Below, piece by piece: positions 25,797 through 32,347 of a DNA stretch of 62,043 bases. The position numbers and the translations under genes are program-made. The DNA lies in IMG/VR virus record IMGVR_UViG_3300032322_001602, positions 1 through 62,043 of that record; one strand, written 5' to 3'. Source of the DNA: a virus. How positions within the stretch are numbered: position 1 is the first letter of the stretch; every line of letters starts with the position of its first letter. Below the pieces are notes generated by a model. It worked only from the letters and a program-made list of their open reading frames with translations, ran no database searches and had not been told where the DNA came from.

Positions 25797-26191
25797 GGTA
25801 CCTCCTCTGTTTTAGGAAGCTTCAGGATGAACTGCTGGTATGCCTGCGGTTGCAAGACAACATCGCCGAGACCCCACTGCTTGCTGCTGTACTGTACGTC
25901 GATGCAGTTCTTGTGATGGCCGGACAGCGCGATCCGCATATAGATTCCTGCATGCAGGATCTCAATCTTGTCCGTGTCGATGTAGTGCTTGCGGATTGTC
26001 GGGCCTCCGACCGTATCGCAGATGAAGCTAGTCACCCAGACATCCGTCTGCTTCTGCGTGTTCATGAACCTGTTAAGTTCATTGACGGCAGTCTCCCTCT
26101 GCCGTGCCAAGTCAGCGATGTGCAGCTGCGCCCACTGCGGCAGGGCCTCGATCCTCGCGTGGATCGTAAGGTCGGGTATGCGTTTCTTCAT
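25793..26191 (-). CDS. Hypothetical protein of the MoxR-VWA operon
   Basis: This 132-residue protein has an N-terminal helical half (LPQWAQLHIADLARQRETAV) and a strand-rich second half with GHHKNCIDVQYS. No known family. The ATG at 26191 overlaps the MoxR stop as ATGA, so it is translated right after the ATPase. It includes a half-copy of the 15-bp palindrome near 26069, which I count as chance. Confidence 0.55.
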   Translation of the reverse strand: MKKRIPDLTIHARIEALPQWAQLHIADLARQRETAVNELNRFMNTQKQTDVWVTSFICDTVGGPTIRKHYIDTDKIEILHAGIYMRIALSGHHKNCIDVQYSSKQWGLGDVVLQPQAYQQFILKLPKTEEVP

Positions 26192-27249
26192 GAACGCATC
26201 AGCATGTTGGCAGCCATCACCAGATCCTTGTTCTCGCGCAGCCAACTGGCGAAGTCAGGAGTCTGGATCATCTGCGGGCAGCGACGCAGCACGGCTTTCA
26301 GGCCAGCCACCTGAAACTCCTTGCCCAGCCGCCGCAGGTACGTGAACGCCGGCTTGGCACTCATGCTGTCAACACGATGCGCCACCATCTGCATAACGGC
26401 GTAGGTCGCGTCGGGCTTGGAAGGAACCGACACCTTCTCAGGCGCAGCGATGATGTCTTCCCACTTCGGCAGTTCCTCAGCCACGCGCAGGAACGCCACG
26501 AACTCGGCAGCTGCCCCTTCGCCGATGTAGCCCGCCGCCGCCTCGGTGAACAGCGCCATTGGCAGCTTGCCAATCAGGTGGCTGACCTTGGTGAACGTGC
26601 GCGGCGTGCAGAAGGGACCGGGCTTCTCTGGAACGGTGTCCTGAAAGACGATGCCCGGCTTGACCTTCGCGAATGCAATGGTGAACGGGTTCAGCCCCTG
26701 CCGCTCGGCCCAGTCCACCCACGAGTCGAGACTCGGCTCGATGTTCAGCCGCATCTTGCGATTGTCGATGAACGCCAATCCGCGCCCGACACCAGAGCGA
26801 TCCTTCTCGCGATTGCTCGCGCCGATGACCATGTAGCTGATGGGCAACTGACTGTCGCCCACCCTTCCACTGTGGAGCAGCTCCGCCGCCGGCTTCACCA
26901 CGTCGTGGTTGGCTTGGCCCAGCTCATCCAAGAACACGATGCCGTACTCCGAGTCCCCCAGCCGTGGCATCCACGGAGCCTTGGTGAACGTCATGATCGG
27001 CGTGCCGTCCGTGTCCCGCCCCGGCAGTCCGAAGCCTCGGACGTCCGGCGGCTCGACCGTCGTCAGGAAGAACGGCTTGATCGTCACCGGCTTGCCCAGC
27101 TTCTTCGACAGCTTCTCGCCCGCTTGGTACACAGCGGCGGACTTGCCCAGCCCCGGACCGCTCACCATCTCAATGGCGAAACGCTCGCCGGTCTCCTGCT
27201 GGAGGCAGAACACATCGACGATCAGGTCGATGGCTTGATTCAGGTACAT
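26188..27249 (-). CDS. MoxR-type AAA ATPase
   Basis: This 353-residue ATPase is first in its operon. Walker A is GPGLGKSA (31-38), Walker B is IVFLDELGQ (D108, E109) and sensor 1 is IGASNREKD; PDVRGFGLPG between them is typical of MoxR/CobS-like ATPases. Such ATPases form rings and, with VWA partners, remodel protein complexes or insert metals. Here the VWA partner is four genes downstream. It has its own promoter with the palindrome across the start site, and an AAGGAG ribosome site. Confidence 0.9.
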   Translation of the reverse strand: MYLNQAIDLIVDVFCLQQETGERFAIEMVSGPGLGKSAAVYQAGEKLSKKLGKPVTIKPFFLTTVEPPDVRGFGLPGRDTDGTPIMTFTKAPWMPRLGDSEYGIVFLDELGQANHDVVKPAAELLHSGRVGDSQLPISYMVIGASNREKDRSGVGRGLAFIDNRKMRLNIEPSLDSWVDWAERQGLNPFTIAFAKVKPGIVFQDTVPEKPGPFCTPRTFTKVSHLIGKLPMALFTEAAAGYIGEGAAAEFVAFLRVAEELPKWEDIIAAPEKVSVPSKPDATYAVMQMVAHRVDSMSAKPAFTYLRRLGKEFQVAGLKAVLRRCPQMIQTPDFASWLRENKDLVMAANMLMRS

Positions 27250-27264
27250 GCGATCTCCTTGCCC

Positions 27265-27279
27265 TTAACAGGCTGTTAA
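27265..27279. repeat. Palindrome copy 3 at the MoxR promoter
   Basis: Exact copy. Its right end overlaps two bases of the -10 box of the MoxR promoter, and its centre (27272) falls at the predicted transcription start. It also ends 15 bases before the MoxR start codon. This is the position of a classical repressor operator. Confidence 0.92.
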
Positions 27280-27306
27280 TATAACACAATCGTGTGGCGA
27301 AATCAA
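27278..27306 (-). promoter_or_regulatory. Promoter of the MoxR-VWA operon
   Basis: On the minus strand TTGATT (27301-27306), a 17-base spacer and TATATT (27278-27283) make a good sigma70 promoter. It starts just after the stop of the 27308 gene. The predicted start near 27271 is inside palindrome copy 3, giving a leader of about 22 bases. Confidence 0.75.
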
Positions 27307-27307
27307 A

Positions 27308-27739
27308 TCAACTTTCATCTGGGTCTACGAATCCCTCCCTGAGCTTATGCTCTATTACCGTACCGTCTGTGCAAAACGAGCGTGCCGTCACATGGTTGCC
27401 CGTGGCGTCGAACTTCTCCCAGAATTCCGCAAAGCCGTTGTAATCCGCCAGTGCGGTCTTGATGCGTCCGTCGGGGATGATAGCGAACAGCGTCACCATG
27501 AAGTCGTAGTGCGCGTACCAGCTTGCGTAGGCGCTCTTCTTGCGAGTCCCGAACCCACGTTTCGCCCCCGGGCCGTTCAAGTCTCGCACCCGTAGCATGA
27601 ACGTGAAGCCCTTGCCCTTGGGAAACGGCGGAGTCTCCCTCTGGTGGCTGTTGCCGAAACAGATGTTGCCCTTGTACTTCTTGTTGATCTCGTCAAGGGC
27701 TTGCTGAAGTTGCATGCGGGTCCATCCGTGTGTGATCAC
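27308..27739 (-). CDS. Hypothetical phage protein
   Basis: This 143-residue protein resembles a type of small early phage protein seen widely but without known function: FGNSHQRETPPFPKG, then FTFMLRVRDLNGPGAKR, then ASWYAHYDFM and RIKTALADYNGFAEF. It starts with GTG at 27739, seven bases after GGAGG and overlapping the previous stop (GTGA). It is the last gene of the small-gene operon before the MoxR promoter. Confidence 0.6.
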   Translation of the reverse strand: MITHGWTRMQLQQALDEINKKYKGNICFGNSHQRETPPFPKGKGFTFMLRVRDLNGPGAKRGFGTRKKSAYASWYAHYDFMVTLFAIIPDGRIKTALADYNGFAEFWEKFDATGNHVTARSFCTDGTVIEHKLREGFVDPDES

Positions 27740-28233
27740 AGGTTGACCTCCTTGTAGAGCTTCTCATCTCGGTGGCGAATGCCAACAATCTTATAATTAT
27801 CCGATAGGACTACGGAGCTGCCGCGGCTGCGGGTAGAGCGCAGGAGAATGAAGACAGGCCGCCAACCTGTCGTCATTGCAACCATTCCAGTGTTGTAGTC
27901 CTTGCGTCCGCTCGGATATTCGTATTCCACCTTCAGGTACACACTTCCGAAGGATTTATAGTAAGGGACAAACTTCCGTGCCATGCAGGCAGTGGAAAAG
28001 TTGGGCTCTCTCAGTAGTTTCTGCCCAACCATCGCACGGAAGTGAGTGGAGTACGGCGCGTACAGGAAGTAATCGCAGAACTCCGCCATAGCCTGCACAG
28101 GCTCAGACGCGGACTCAGCGGCAAGTGTCAGCGCAGGGTTTGCCCCTTTGAGGCATTTCCCGTATCTCGTGTTCTGGACAGGCGTCTGGACAAAGTGGTA
28201 GCAATCGAAGCAGCGGCGCTGATTGTCGGTCAC
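27736..28233 (-). CDS. Hypothetical Cys-containing protein
   Basis: This 165-residue protein begins with a cysteine pair (CFDCYHFVQTP, then YGKCLKG), then a helical middle with EFCDYFLY, and a strand-rich end (VYLKVEYEYPSGRKDYN). Four early cysteines could bind zinc or a cluster. No family recognised. It starts with GTG at 28233 behind GGAGG and overlaps the previous stop. Confidence 0.55.
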   Translation of the reverse strand: MTDNQRRCFDCYHFVQTPVQNTRYGKCLKGANPALTLAAESASEPVQAMAEFCDYFLYAPYSTHFRAMVGQKLLREPNFSTACMARKFVPYYKSFGSVYLKVEYEYPSGRKDYNTGMVAMTTGWRPVFILLRSTRSRGSSVVLSDNYKIVGIRHRDEKLYKEVNL

Positions 28234-28535
28234 GATGCCTCCACTTTGGTGTAGCGCTCGGCAGTGCCACCGCATTCGCACACACCACTGTGAGTCATGG
28301 GGCGCTCGAAGGATTTCTTGCACCTGCTACAACGCACGCCCACCCTTGTCGCATCGATGATTGCCAGCAGGTTGTCCTCGTCGTCTCTGGCGGCAAGGAT
28401 CCCGCGCACGTCAGCCAGTACGTTCCGCAGGTTCTCGATCGTCTCAATGGCGTGGCCGATGATGTTGCGGCCTACTGGCCGGTCATAGAGAATCATGTCA
28501 AGCTTGTTGAGATGCTCTGTGCTGGATACATTCAC
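28230..28535 (-). CDS. Small zinc-ribbon protein
   Basis: This 101-residue protein has a helical N-terminal half (IETIENLRNVLADVRGILAAR) and a C-terminal zinc ribbon (VRCSRCKKSF ... VCECGGTAE). It starts with GTG at 28535 behind GAGGAG and overlaps the small membrane protein stop (GTGA). Possible nucleic-acid or protein binder; function unknown. Confidence 0.6.
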   Translation of the reverse strand: MNVSSTEHLNKLDMILYDRPVGRNIIGHAIETIENLRNVLADVRGILAARDDEDNLLAIIDATRVGVRCSRCKKSFERPMTHSGVCECGGTAERYTKVEAS

Positions 28536-28663
28536 GACGGTTCTCCTCTGAGCATGTAGAAGATAAACGCCAGCAGCCCAGCCATGTTGGCCAGCAGGAC
28601 AGCGGCGGCCACGATGATAGCGAGTCGGCCCAGCGGGCCGATGGCAGTGAGGAAGGCGCGCAT
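28532..28663 (-). CDS. Small single-span membrane protein
   Basis: This 43-residue protein has the ATG at 28663 behind GGAGG. After MRAFLTAIGPLGR comes a hydrophobic stretch (LAIIVAAAVLLANMAGLLAF), then IFYMLRGEPS. One transmembrane helix is likely. Stop and start overlap both neighbours, so it belongs to the operon. Small early phage membrane proteins often block superinfection or alter the host membrane; that is inference here. Confidence 0.6.
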   Translation of the reverse strand: MRAFLTAIGPLGRLAIIVAAAVLLANMAGLLAFIFYMLRGEPS

Positions 28664-28923
28664 CAGCGTGCCTCCACACCAAGCAGCGGCCACACATCAA
28701 AGGTGAATTCTCTCTTGCCGTTTCCAGCGCTCCAGTTTTCCGCGATCCACACATCCGCCTCCATGACGCTGGCAAACGGGCCGTAGTGGCTAGCGGTCTC
28801 ACCAGTGAAGTAGCAGGCTTCGACTATGTAGCACACAGGCGGAGACTGCATCATCATGCCGCAGCCCGAACACACTTCGAGCCGTGGGGCCTGCGTGCCG
28901 CAGCGCTTGCAGAAGAACTTCAT
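28663..28923 (-). CDS. Zinc-ribbon protein
   Basis: This 86-residue protein begins MKFFCKRCGTQAP and continues LEVCSGCGMM, a clear four-cysteine ribbon. The rest (YGPFASVMEADVWIAENW) resembles a small alpha/beta domain. It overlaps both neighbours by a few bases. No specific function assigned. Confidence 0.6.
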   Translation of the reverse strand: MKFFCKRCGTQAPRLEVCSGCGMMMQSPPVCYIVEACYFTGETASHYGPFASVMEADVWIAENWSAGNGKREFTFDVWPLLGVEAR

Positions 28924-29174
28924 AAGATCCTCCCTGTCAGCTCACGCAGCAGTTCCCGAACACACTCGGGAACCTGCGTGTAGTCAAGCTGACGGTAGTA
29001 CTGAAAGCAGCGGTCGATCAGTTCAATCGGCTCGATTGGTGCGCCATCCGACTCTTGATTGTTCAGCGCATTGTTGAGCGCCCGCCTCTCACGTTCGCTG
29101 AACGAATCGAGTTCATTGATGATGTCGTCGATGTCGATGTCGACTTCAACCTCTGTGGTCATGGTGAACGACAC
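28920..29174 (-). CDS. Acidic helical protein
   Basis: This 84-residue protein starts with GTG at 29174, six bases after GAGGAG; an ATG four codons later is the alternative. It has a very acidic start (EVEVDIDIDDIINEL) and otherwise helices. Palindrome copy 4 lies 16 bases upstream. Unknown function; small acidic early proteins sometimes mimic DNA, but there is no direct sign of that. Confidence 0.55.
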   Translation of the reverse strand: MSFTMTTEVEVDIDIDDIINELDSFSERERRALNNALNNQESDGAPIEPIELIDRCFQYYRQLDYTQVPECVRELLRELTGRIL

Positions 29175-29190
29175 GGGAATCTCCTCGGCT

Positions 29191-29205
29191 TTAACAGCCT
29201 GTTAA
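29191..29205. repeat. Palindrome copy 4
   Basis: Exact copy, in the 47-base gap between the 29222 and 29174 genes, 16 bases before the GTG start. Weak promoter candidates only. Confidence 0.9.
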
Positions 29206-29221
29206 TCGATGATGATAGCGA

Positions 29222-29647
29222 TCAGGAGTTGCTGATGCGCGTTGCCTTGCCGATGACCTTGACCTTGCGATAGGTCGCCATGTTCTTATACGACCTCTTG
29301 TTCTCGATGGGGCAGGCCGAATACAGGAAGTCCTTGCGCTCGACCTGCAACCGGATGACCCGAAGATGGCGACGATTGCCGAACTGCTCGATGCCGTACC
29401 GCCTCGCGTGCGCACGGGTCTTGAACACGTAGAGTCCCTCTAATGTCTTGTGGAAAGTGCGGCCAGACTGCGGCTCGGTGAGCGACACGCTCGTCAATGC
29501 GCGTGTGCCAAGCTTGAGTGTCTCACCCGCCTTGTAGCGCTTGGGGTAGATGGGAGCCCACCACGAACCAGTGTGCTTGATCTTCACGACCTTGTAGACG
29601 AAACGATTGCGCCACGGCTTGGCCAGACGGTCGATTACGAAACACAT
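29222..29647 (-). CDS. Hypothetical basic protein
   Basis: This 141-residue protein is rich in Lys, Arg and aromatic residues (VYKVVKIKHTGSWWAPIYP, EGLYVFKTRAHARRYG). The YGIEQFGNRRHLRVIRLQ part looks like an alternating strand/helix fold. The ATG at 29647 follows GGGAGG; the much longer open frame upstream lacks coding character. It is not recognised. Confidence 0.55.
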   Translation of the reverse strand: MCFVIDRLAKPWRNRFVYKVVKIKHTGSWWAPIYPKRYKAGETLKLGTRALTSVSLTEPQSGRTFHKTLEGLYVFKTRAHARRYGIEQFGNRRHLRVIRLQVERKDFLYSACPIENKRSYKNMATYRKVKVIGKATRISNS

Positions 29648-29648
29648 G

Positions 29649-30056
29649 TTACACCTCCCGCTTTTGCAGCTCGATGACCCACCAATCGCATCCATCCTGC
29701 GCGACCTTCGCATACTCGATCGCGTCCTCGGGCGAAGCGAATGGCCCAACATGGTGGAAGCCGTCCGCAGGCGTACCAGCGATGACGATCCAGCTTCCGC
29801 TCTGCTCAGTCGCAGGCTGAGGCTTGAGTCCGCCACCTTCCAGCAACTGAAGGCGGGAGAAGACTTCAGTGAGTTCCCCGACAGTACGTGTGCGGAACTG
29901 CTCCTGATCGACGAGCCTGCTGTTGAACGCCTTGTGCTGGCGTGTTGAAGCCTGCGCCGCCTTGCGCAGGTTCGCGACTTCGTCTTCCAGCACATGGATT
30001 GCCCGCCACAAATTGTCGAACTTGGCTTCCAGTGTTCTCTTGGTTAAGAGACTCAT
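29649..30056 (-). CDS. Coiled-coil protein with small C-terminal domain
   Basis: This 135-residue protein has an N-terminal coiled coil (AIHVLEDEVANLRKAA) and a C-terminal part with SGSWIVIAGTPADGFHHVG and EDAIEYAKV. The ATG at 30056 has AAGGGG upstream; a GTG at 30065 overlapping the previous stop is the other choice. Function unknown. Confidence 0.55.
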   Translation of the reverse strand: MSLLTKRTLEAKFDNLWRAIHVLEDEVANLRKAAQASTRQHKAFNSRLVDQEQFRTRTVGELTEVFSRLQLLEGGGLKPQPATEQSGSWIVIAGTPADGFHHVGPFASPEDAIEYAKVAQDGCDWWVIELQKREV

Positions 30057-30061
30057 GTAGT

Positions 30062-30532
30062 TCACCCCTTGTTGAGCGAGTTGATGAACCGCAGCAGGGC
30101 CTCGGGCGTGCCAGTTACGGCCAGCGCCTCAGCCTTCGCGATGACGGCCTGCACCTGTTTCTCGATCGAGCGAGGCACGTTGATCGTGAACTTGTCCTCC
30201 CACCGCTTGGTCTTGGGCAGGATGTAGGAGACGATGTCCACATACGACGAGCGAGAGTCGTCGTACTCGATCTCGAACACTCTGACGAGATCCTCGAACG
30301 CCTTGTTGGGCTTGACCTTCAGGATCAGGTAGTCGCGCTCCAGATAGAGCTTGTCGGTGTAGTCCAGTGGATTGGCTGAGACTGCCGCCCGGATGTTCTT
30401 GAGGGCCGTGTTGCGCTCAGCCACCAGTCGCTCTCTGGCTGCGTCGTTCATCTTGCGAAGATGCGCCTCAGTAGCCACGGTCAGCATGGCGAGCTGCCGA
30501 TTGGTGAGGGGCTTGGGGTTCTTGGTGTTCAT
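30062..30532 (-). CDS. Hypothetical charged helical protein
   Basis: This 156-residue protein has helices at the start (TNRQLAMLTVATEAHLRKMN) and end, with a central strand region (KLYLERDYLILKVKPNK). Not recognised. The ATG at 30532 follows AAAGGAC; palindrome copy 5 is 18 bases upstream. Confidence 0.55.
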   Translation of the reverse strand: MNTKNPKPLTNRQLAMLTVATEAHLRKMNDAARERLVAERNTALKNIRAAVSANPLDYTDKLYLERDYLILKVKPNKAFEDLVRVFEIEYDDSRSSYVDIVSYILPKTKRWEDKFTINVPRSIEKQVQAVIAKAEALAVTGTPEALLRFINSLNKG

Positions 30533-30550
30533 GGTCGTGTGTCCTTTGGC

Positions 30551-30565
30551 TTAACAGCCTGTTAA
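30551..30565. repeat. Palindrome copy 5
   Basis: Exact copy. The TAA at its right half is also the stop codon of the 30562-30783 gene, and its left end is 18 bases before the 30532 start. Confidence 0.9.
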
Positions 30566-30783
30566 TGCTTCGTGTTGGAAACGTCCGCGCCCAGCAGCGC
30601 GGCATCGATGATAGCGATCACCTTCAGGCAGAGTTCGAGGTTGGCCTCCTTGTTGACGTCAGGGTTGGCGCTCTTGCAGCGGTTGTAGGTCAGGATCCAC
30701 TGCCAGCGCATGAATTCGTAGCTGCTCCGCGCCGCACGCACATCCGTGTCGGGCTGCAAATCGAGATCGGCGCATCCGTCCAT
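30562..30783 (-). CDS. Hypothetical small protein
   Basis: This 73-residue protein with two cysteines reads WQWILTYNRCKS and ANLELCLKVIAIIDAALLG, mostly helical. No family. Its stop codon is supplied by palindrome copy 5. It follows the 30789 gene closely. Confidence 0.5.
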   Translation of the reverse strand: MDGCADLDLQPDTDVRAARSSYEFMRWQWILTYNRCKSANPDVNKEANLELCLKVIAIIDAALLGADVSNTKH

Positions 30784-30788
30784 TGCCG

Positions 30789-31124
30789 TTACTCCTTGGG
30801 TATGAGAAGTTGCTTTTGCAGGTTGTACTCCCGCAGCAGTGCCGCGTCGCGTTGCTGCTCCATGCTGGCCAGCGTGGTCTCCAGCCTGTCGATCACGCCA
30901 GCGTGTTCCGCCAGCGCGGCTTGCTGCTGGCGCACCTGCTCGCGCAGAGTCTGCACGTTGTCACTGATGGGATTGCCTAGCTTGTCTACTTGAGTGGCAA
31001 GATAATCCTCGTAGGTCACGAACGTCCCGTTGGGCACCTCGACGCAGCCATCCTGATACTCACCGGGCTCGTCGGCATCGCGGGGATGCTCGTACACCTT
31101 CCAGCGTTTCACCTGCTCGGTCAT
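30789..31124 (-). CDS. Coiled-coil protein
   Basis: This 111-residue protein has a small N-terminal domain (VKRWKVYEHPRDADEPGEY, NGTFVTYEDYLA) followed by a long coiled coil (LREQVRQQQAALAEHAGVI). The ATG at 31124 overlaps the membrane protein stop. The design (short domain plus coiled coil) is common among early phage accessory proteins. Confidence 0.6.
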   Translation of the reverse strand: MTEQVKRWKVYEHPRDADEPGEYQDGCVEVPNGTFVTYEDYLATQVDKLGNPISDNVQTLREQVRQQQAALAEHAGVIDRLETTLASMEQQRDAALLREYNLQKQLLIPKE

Positions 31125-31639
31125 GGGATTCCCTCCTCCTCTGGGCAACGGCTGTCCCGCTCAGCCAGTGCCTGCTGGTACAGCGCCGCGTCGCTGGGTG
31201 TCAGGGTGCAGGCGTTGGTCATCTGCCAGCAGTTCTCGTAGGCCACGATGCGCTGCTCTAGGACGGCACAGGAAGGGCGTGGCAGGTCGCGCAGTCCGGG
31301 CAGGAAGAACAGCAGGAGCAAGAGCAGGAACGCCGCGAGGAGCAGCAGCGGGCCTACAGCGCTGACGTTCCCTCCCTGCCGCTTGCGGTAGTGCCGCAGC
31401 AGGGTCGAACCCGCTGGCTCCTTCATTCGCACGGCATGCTCGATGCCCATGTAGTCGGTCACTTCGTCCACGAAGTCGAAGCTCTCCACTCCATTGCTGA
31501 GCATGGCTTCGTCGGTCTTGCTCTGGGCTTCCTTGGCGGTTCGGGCCATCACGTAGTGGTCGTAGAAGCAGGTACGGGCTACACGGACTGCCACGGTATA
31601 GACTGCCCACGAGGTGCGCTTGGTCGGCTTAGTGCCCAT
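31121..31639 (-). CDS. Membrane protein with periplasmic Cys domain
   Basis: This 172-residue protein has a cytoplasmic half (ARTCFYDHYVMARTAKEA, resembling a small alpha/beta fold), then a very hydrophobic stretch (VGPLLLLAAFLLLLLLFF), then about 55 residues with four cysteines (SCAVLEQRIVAYENCWQ, NACTLTP, RCPEEE) that could form disulfides outside the inner membrane. The ATG at 31639 has better ribosome-site spacing than the one at 31645. Possibly an exclusion or lysis-control factor; that is inference. Confidence 0.6.
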   Translation of the reverse strand: MGTKPTKRTSWAVYTVAVRVARTCFYDHYVMARTAKEAQSKTDEAMLSNGVESFDFVDEVTDYMGIEHAVRMKEPAGSTLLRHYRKRQGGNVSAVGPLLLLAAFLLLLLLFFLPGLRDLPRPSCAVLEQRIVAYENCWQMTNACTLTPSDAALYQQALAERDSRCPEEEGIP

Positions 31640-31641
31640 CG

Positions 31642-31806
31642 TCATTCTCCCTTGGTGTGTGGAATCTTGAACTTGCCCTGATCGTCGGTCCAGAGGTCGG
31701 GACGCTTCGACCAGTGCTTCTTGTGAGCGTGCTTGGCATGCTGGTCCATGCGTATTGCACGTTTCAGGGCCTTCGGGCTGGGGATGGTGCGATCGCGGTG
31801 CTTCAT
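31642..31806 (-). CDS. Small basic protein, first in the leftward early operon
   Basis: This 54-residue basic protein includes PSPKALKRAIRMDQHAKHAH and KKHWSKRP. The ATG at 31806 follows CAGGAG. It lies downstream of a promoter with palindrome copy 6. Unknown; the charge suggests nucleic-acid contact. Confidence 0.6.
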   Translation of the reverse strand: MKHRDRTIPSPKALKRAIRMDQHAKHAHKKHWSKRPDLWTDDQGKFKIPHTKGE

Positions 31807-31877
31807 CGTCGTTCTCCTGAAGGCGGACAGTTGAAACCCACTCGGGGCCTTCGGGCCGAAGGGGTTTTGGGGAGCGG

Positions 31878-31892
31878 TTAACAGCCTGTTCA
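31878..31892. repeat. Palindrome copy 6 (one mismatch)
   Basis: Reads TTAACAGCCTGTTCA on the plus strand. Like copy 3 it overlaps two bases of a -10 box on its right side, in the same register. Confidence 0.85.
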
Positions 31893-31919
31893 GATAAAGT
31901 CCGGGTAATTGTCTGTCCA
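31891..31919 (-). promoter_or_regulatory. Candidate promoter of the leftward early operon
   Basis: On the minus strand TGGACA (31914-31919, 5 of 6 to consensus), 17 bases, then TATCTG (31891-31896, 3 of 6). Start near 31884, inside palindrome copy 6. The weak -10 lowers confidence, but spacing and register match the MoxR promoter. Confidence 0.5.
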
Positions 31920-31940
31920 ATTACCGTATGTTTTGGATTT

Positions 31941-32161
31941 TCCGGCCAATTAATTTGCGTGCAGAATCAAGGACTTAACCTGAAATGTCTTAATGTCCAG
32001 TTGTTTCAAACGAGAGAGCGCGTAGCAGTTTAGTGATTTTGGCTCTAGGCCCTCCAGCTCGGCTCACGCAAATTCTCCCGTGGGGGCCTCGTTTAAAACA
32101 ACTGGACATTTAGACATTTCTTTATATATATATGATTCTATTGGCTTATTAATTGGCCGAC
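31941..32161. repeat. Nested diverged inverted repeat (two 74-base arms)
   Basis: Arms 31941-32014 and 32088-32161 align end to end in opposite orientation without gaps. The inner 33 bases match 31 of 33, the outer 12-base block CGGCCAATTAAT matches exactly and AGAATCA between them matches; the rest has diverged. A 73-base spacer separates the arms. Both arms hold TGTCCAGTTGTTT. It may be a palindromic origin or paired control element. Confidence 0.85.
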
Positions 32162-32318
32162 CCCCCCTCAAAAAGCTGGACAAGATGCGGCAGAAAGCCG
32201 GACAGTTCTCGCAAATGGGGTGCATCCGTGCCCAAAATGATAGTGACCCCCCGGGCCGGCGGCCCATCGGCCCGAAACGCCGCATGCGTTGTGCAACGCT
32301 AGGTTTGAAACCTTGCAT
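32064..32318 (-). CDS. Possible small protein across the control region
   Basis: An 84-codon frame starts with ATG at 32318, seven bases after GGGAGG, and palindrome copy 7 lies 14 bases upstream, the same layout as three other early genes. The product would have CENCPAFC and otherwise little character. Against it, the frame runs through hairpins and one arm of the inverted repeat, and the sister arm has stops in the matching frame. A real but young gene and a chance frame are both possible. Confidence 0.35.
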   Translation of the reverse strand: MQGFKPSVAQRMRRFGPMGRRPGGSLSFWARMHPICENCPAFCRILSSFLRGGRPINKPIESYIYKEMSKCPVVLNEAPTGEFA

Positions 32319-32332
32319 TGTGGAACCTCCCA

Positions 32333-32347
32333 TTAACAGCCTGTTAA
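32333..32347. repeat. Palindrome copy 7
   Basis: Exact copy, extended to ATTAACAGCCTGTTAAC. It lies 14 bases before the ATG of the doubtful 32318 frame and close to the leftward terminator at 32392. Confidence 0.9.

Noticed and set aside
26060-26080. Half palindrome (AACCTGTTAAG) in the 25793 gene
   Set aside because: Only one arm matches; expected by chance in AT-richer coding DNA.
29222-29995. Longer version of the 29222 gene reaching 29995
   Set aside because: The upstream part is Ser/Arg-rich shadow of the 29649 gene; ATG 29647 has a clear ribosome site.
20767-30620. Repeated GATGATAGCG on the plus strand (20767, 25561, 27477, 28614, 29211, 30607)
   Set aside because: Nearly all copies lie in coding sequence and encode A-I-I-type residues on the minus strand; flanks differ, so it is probably codon preference.
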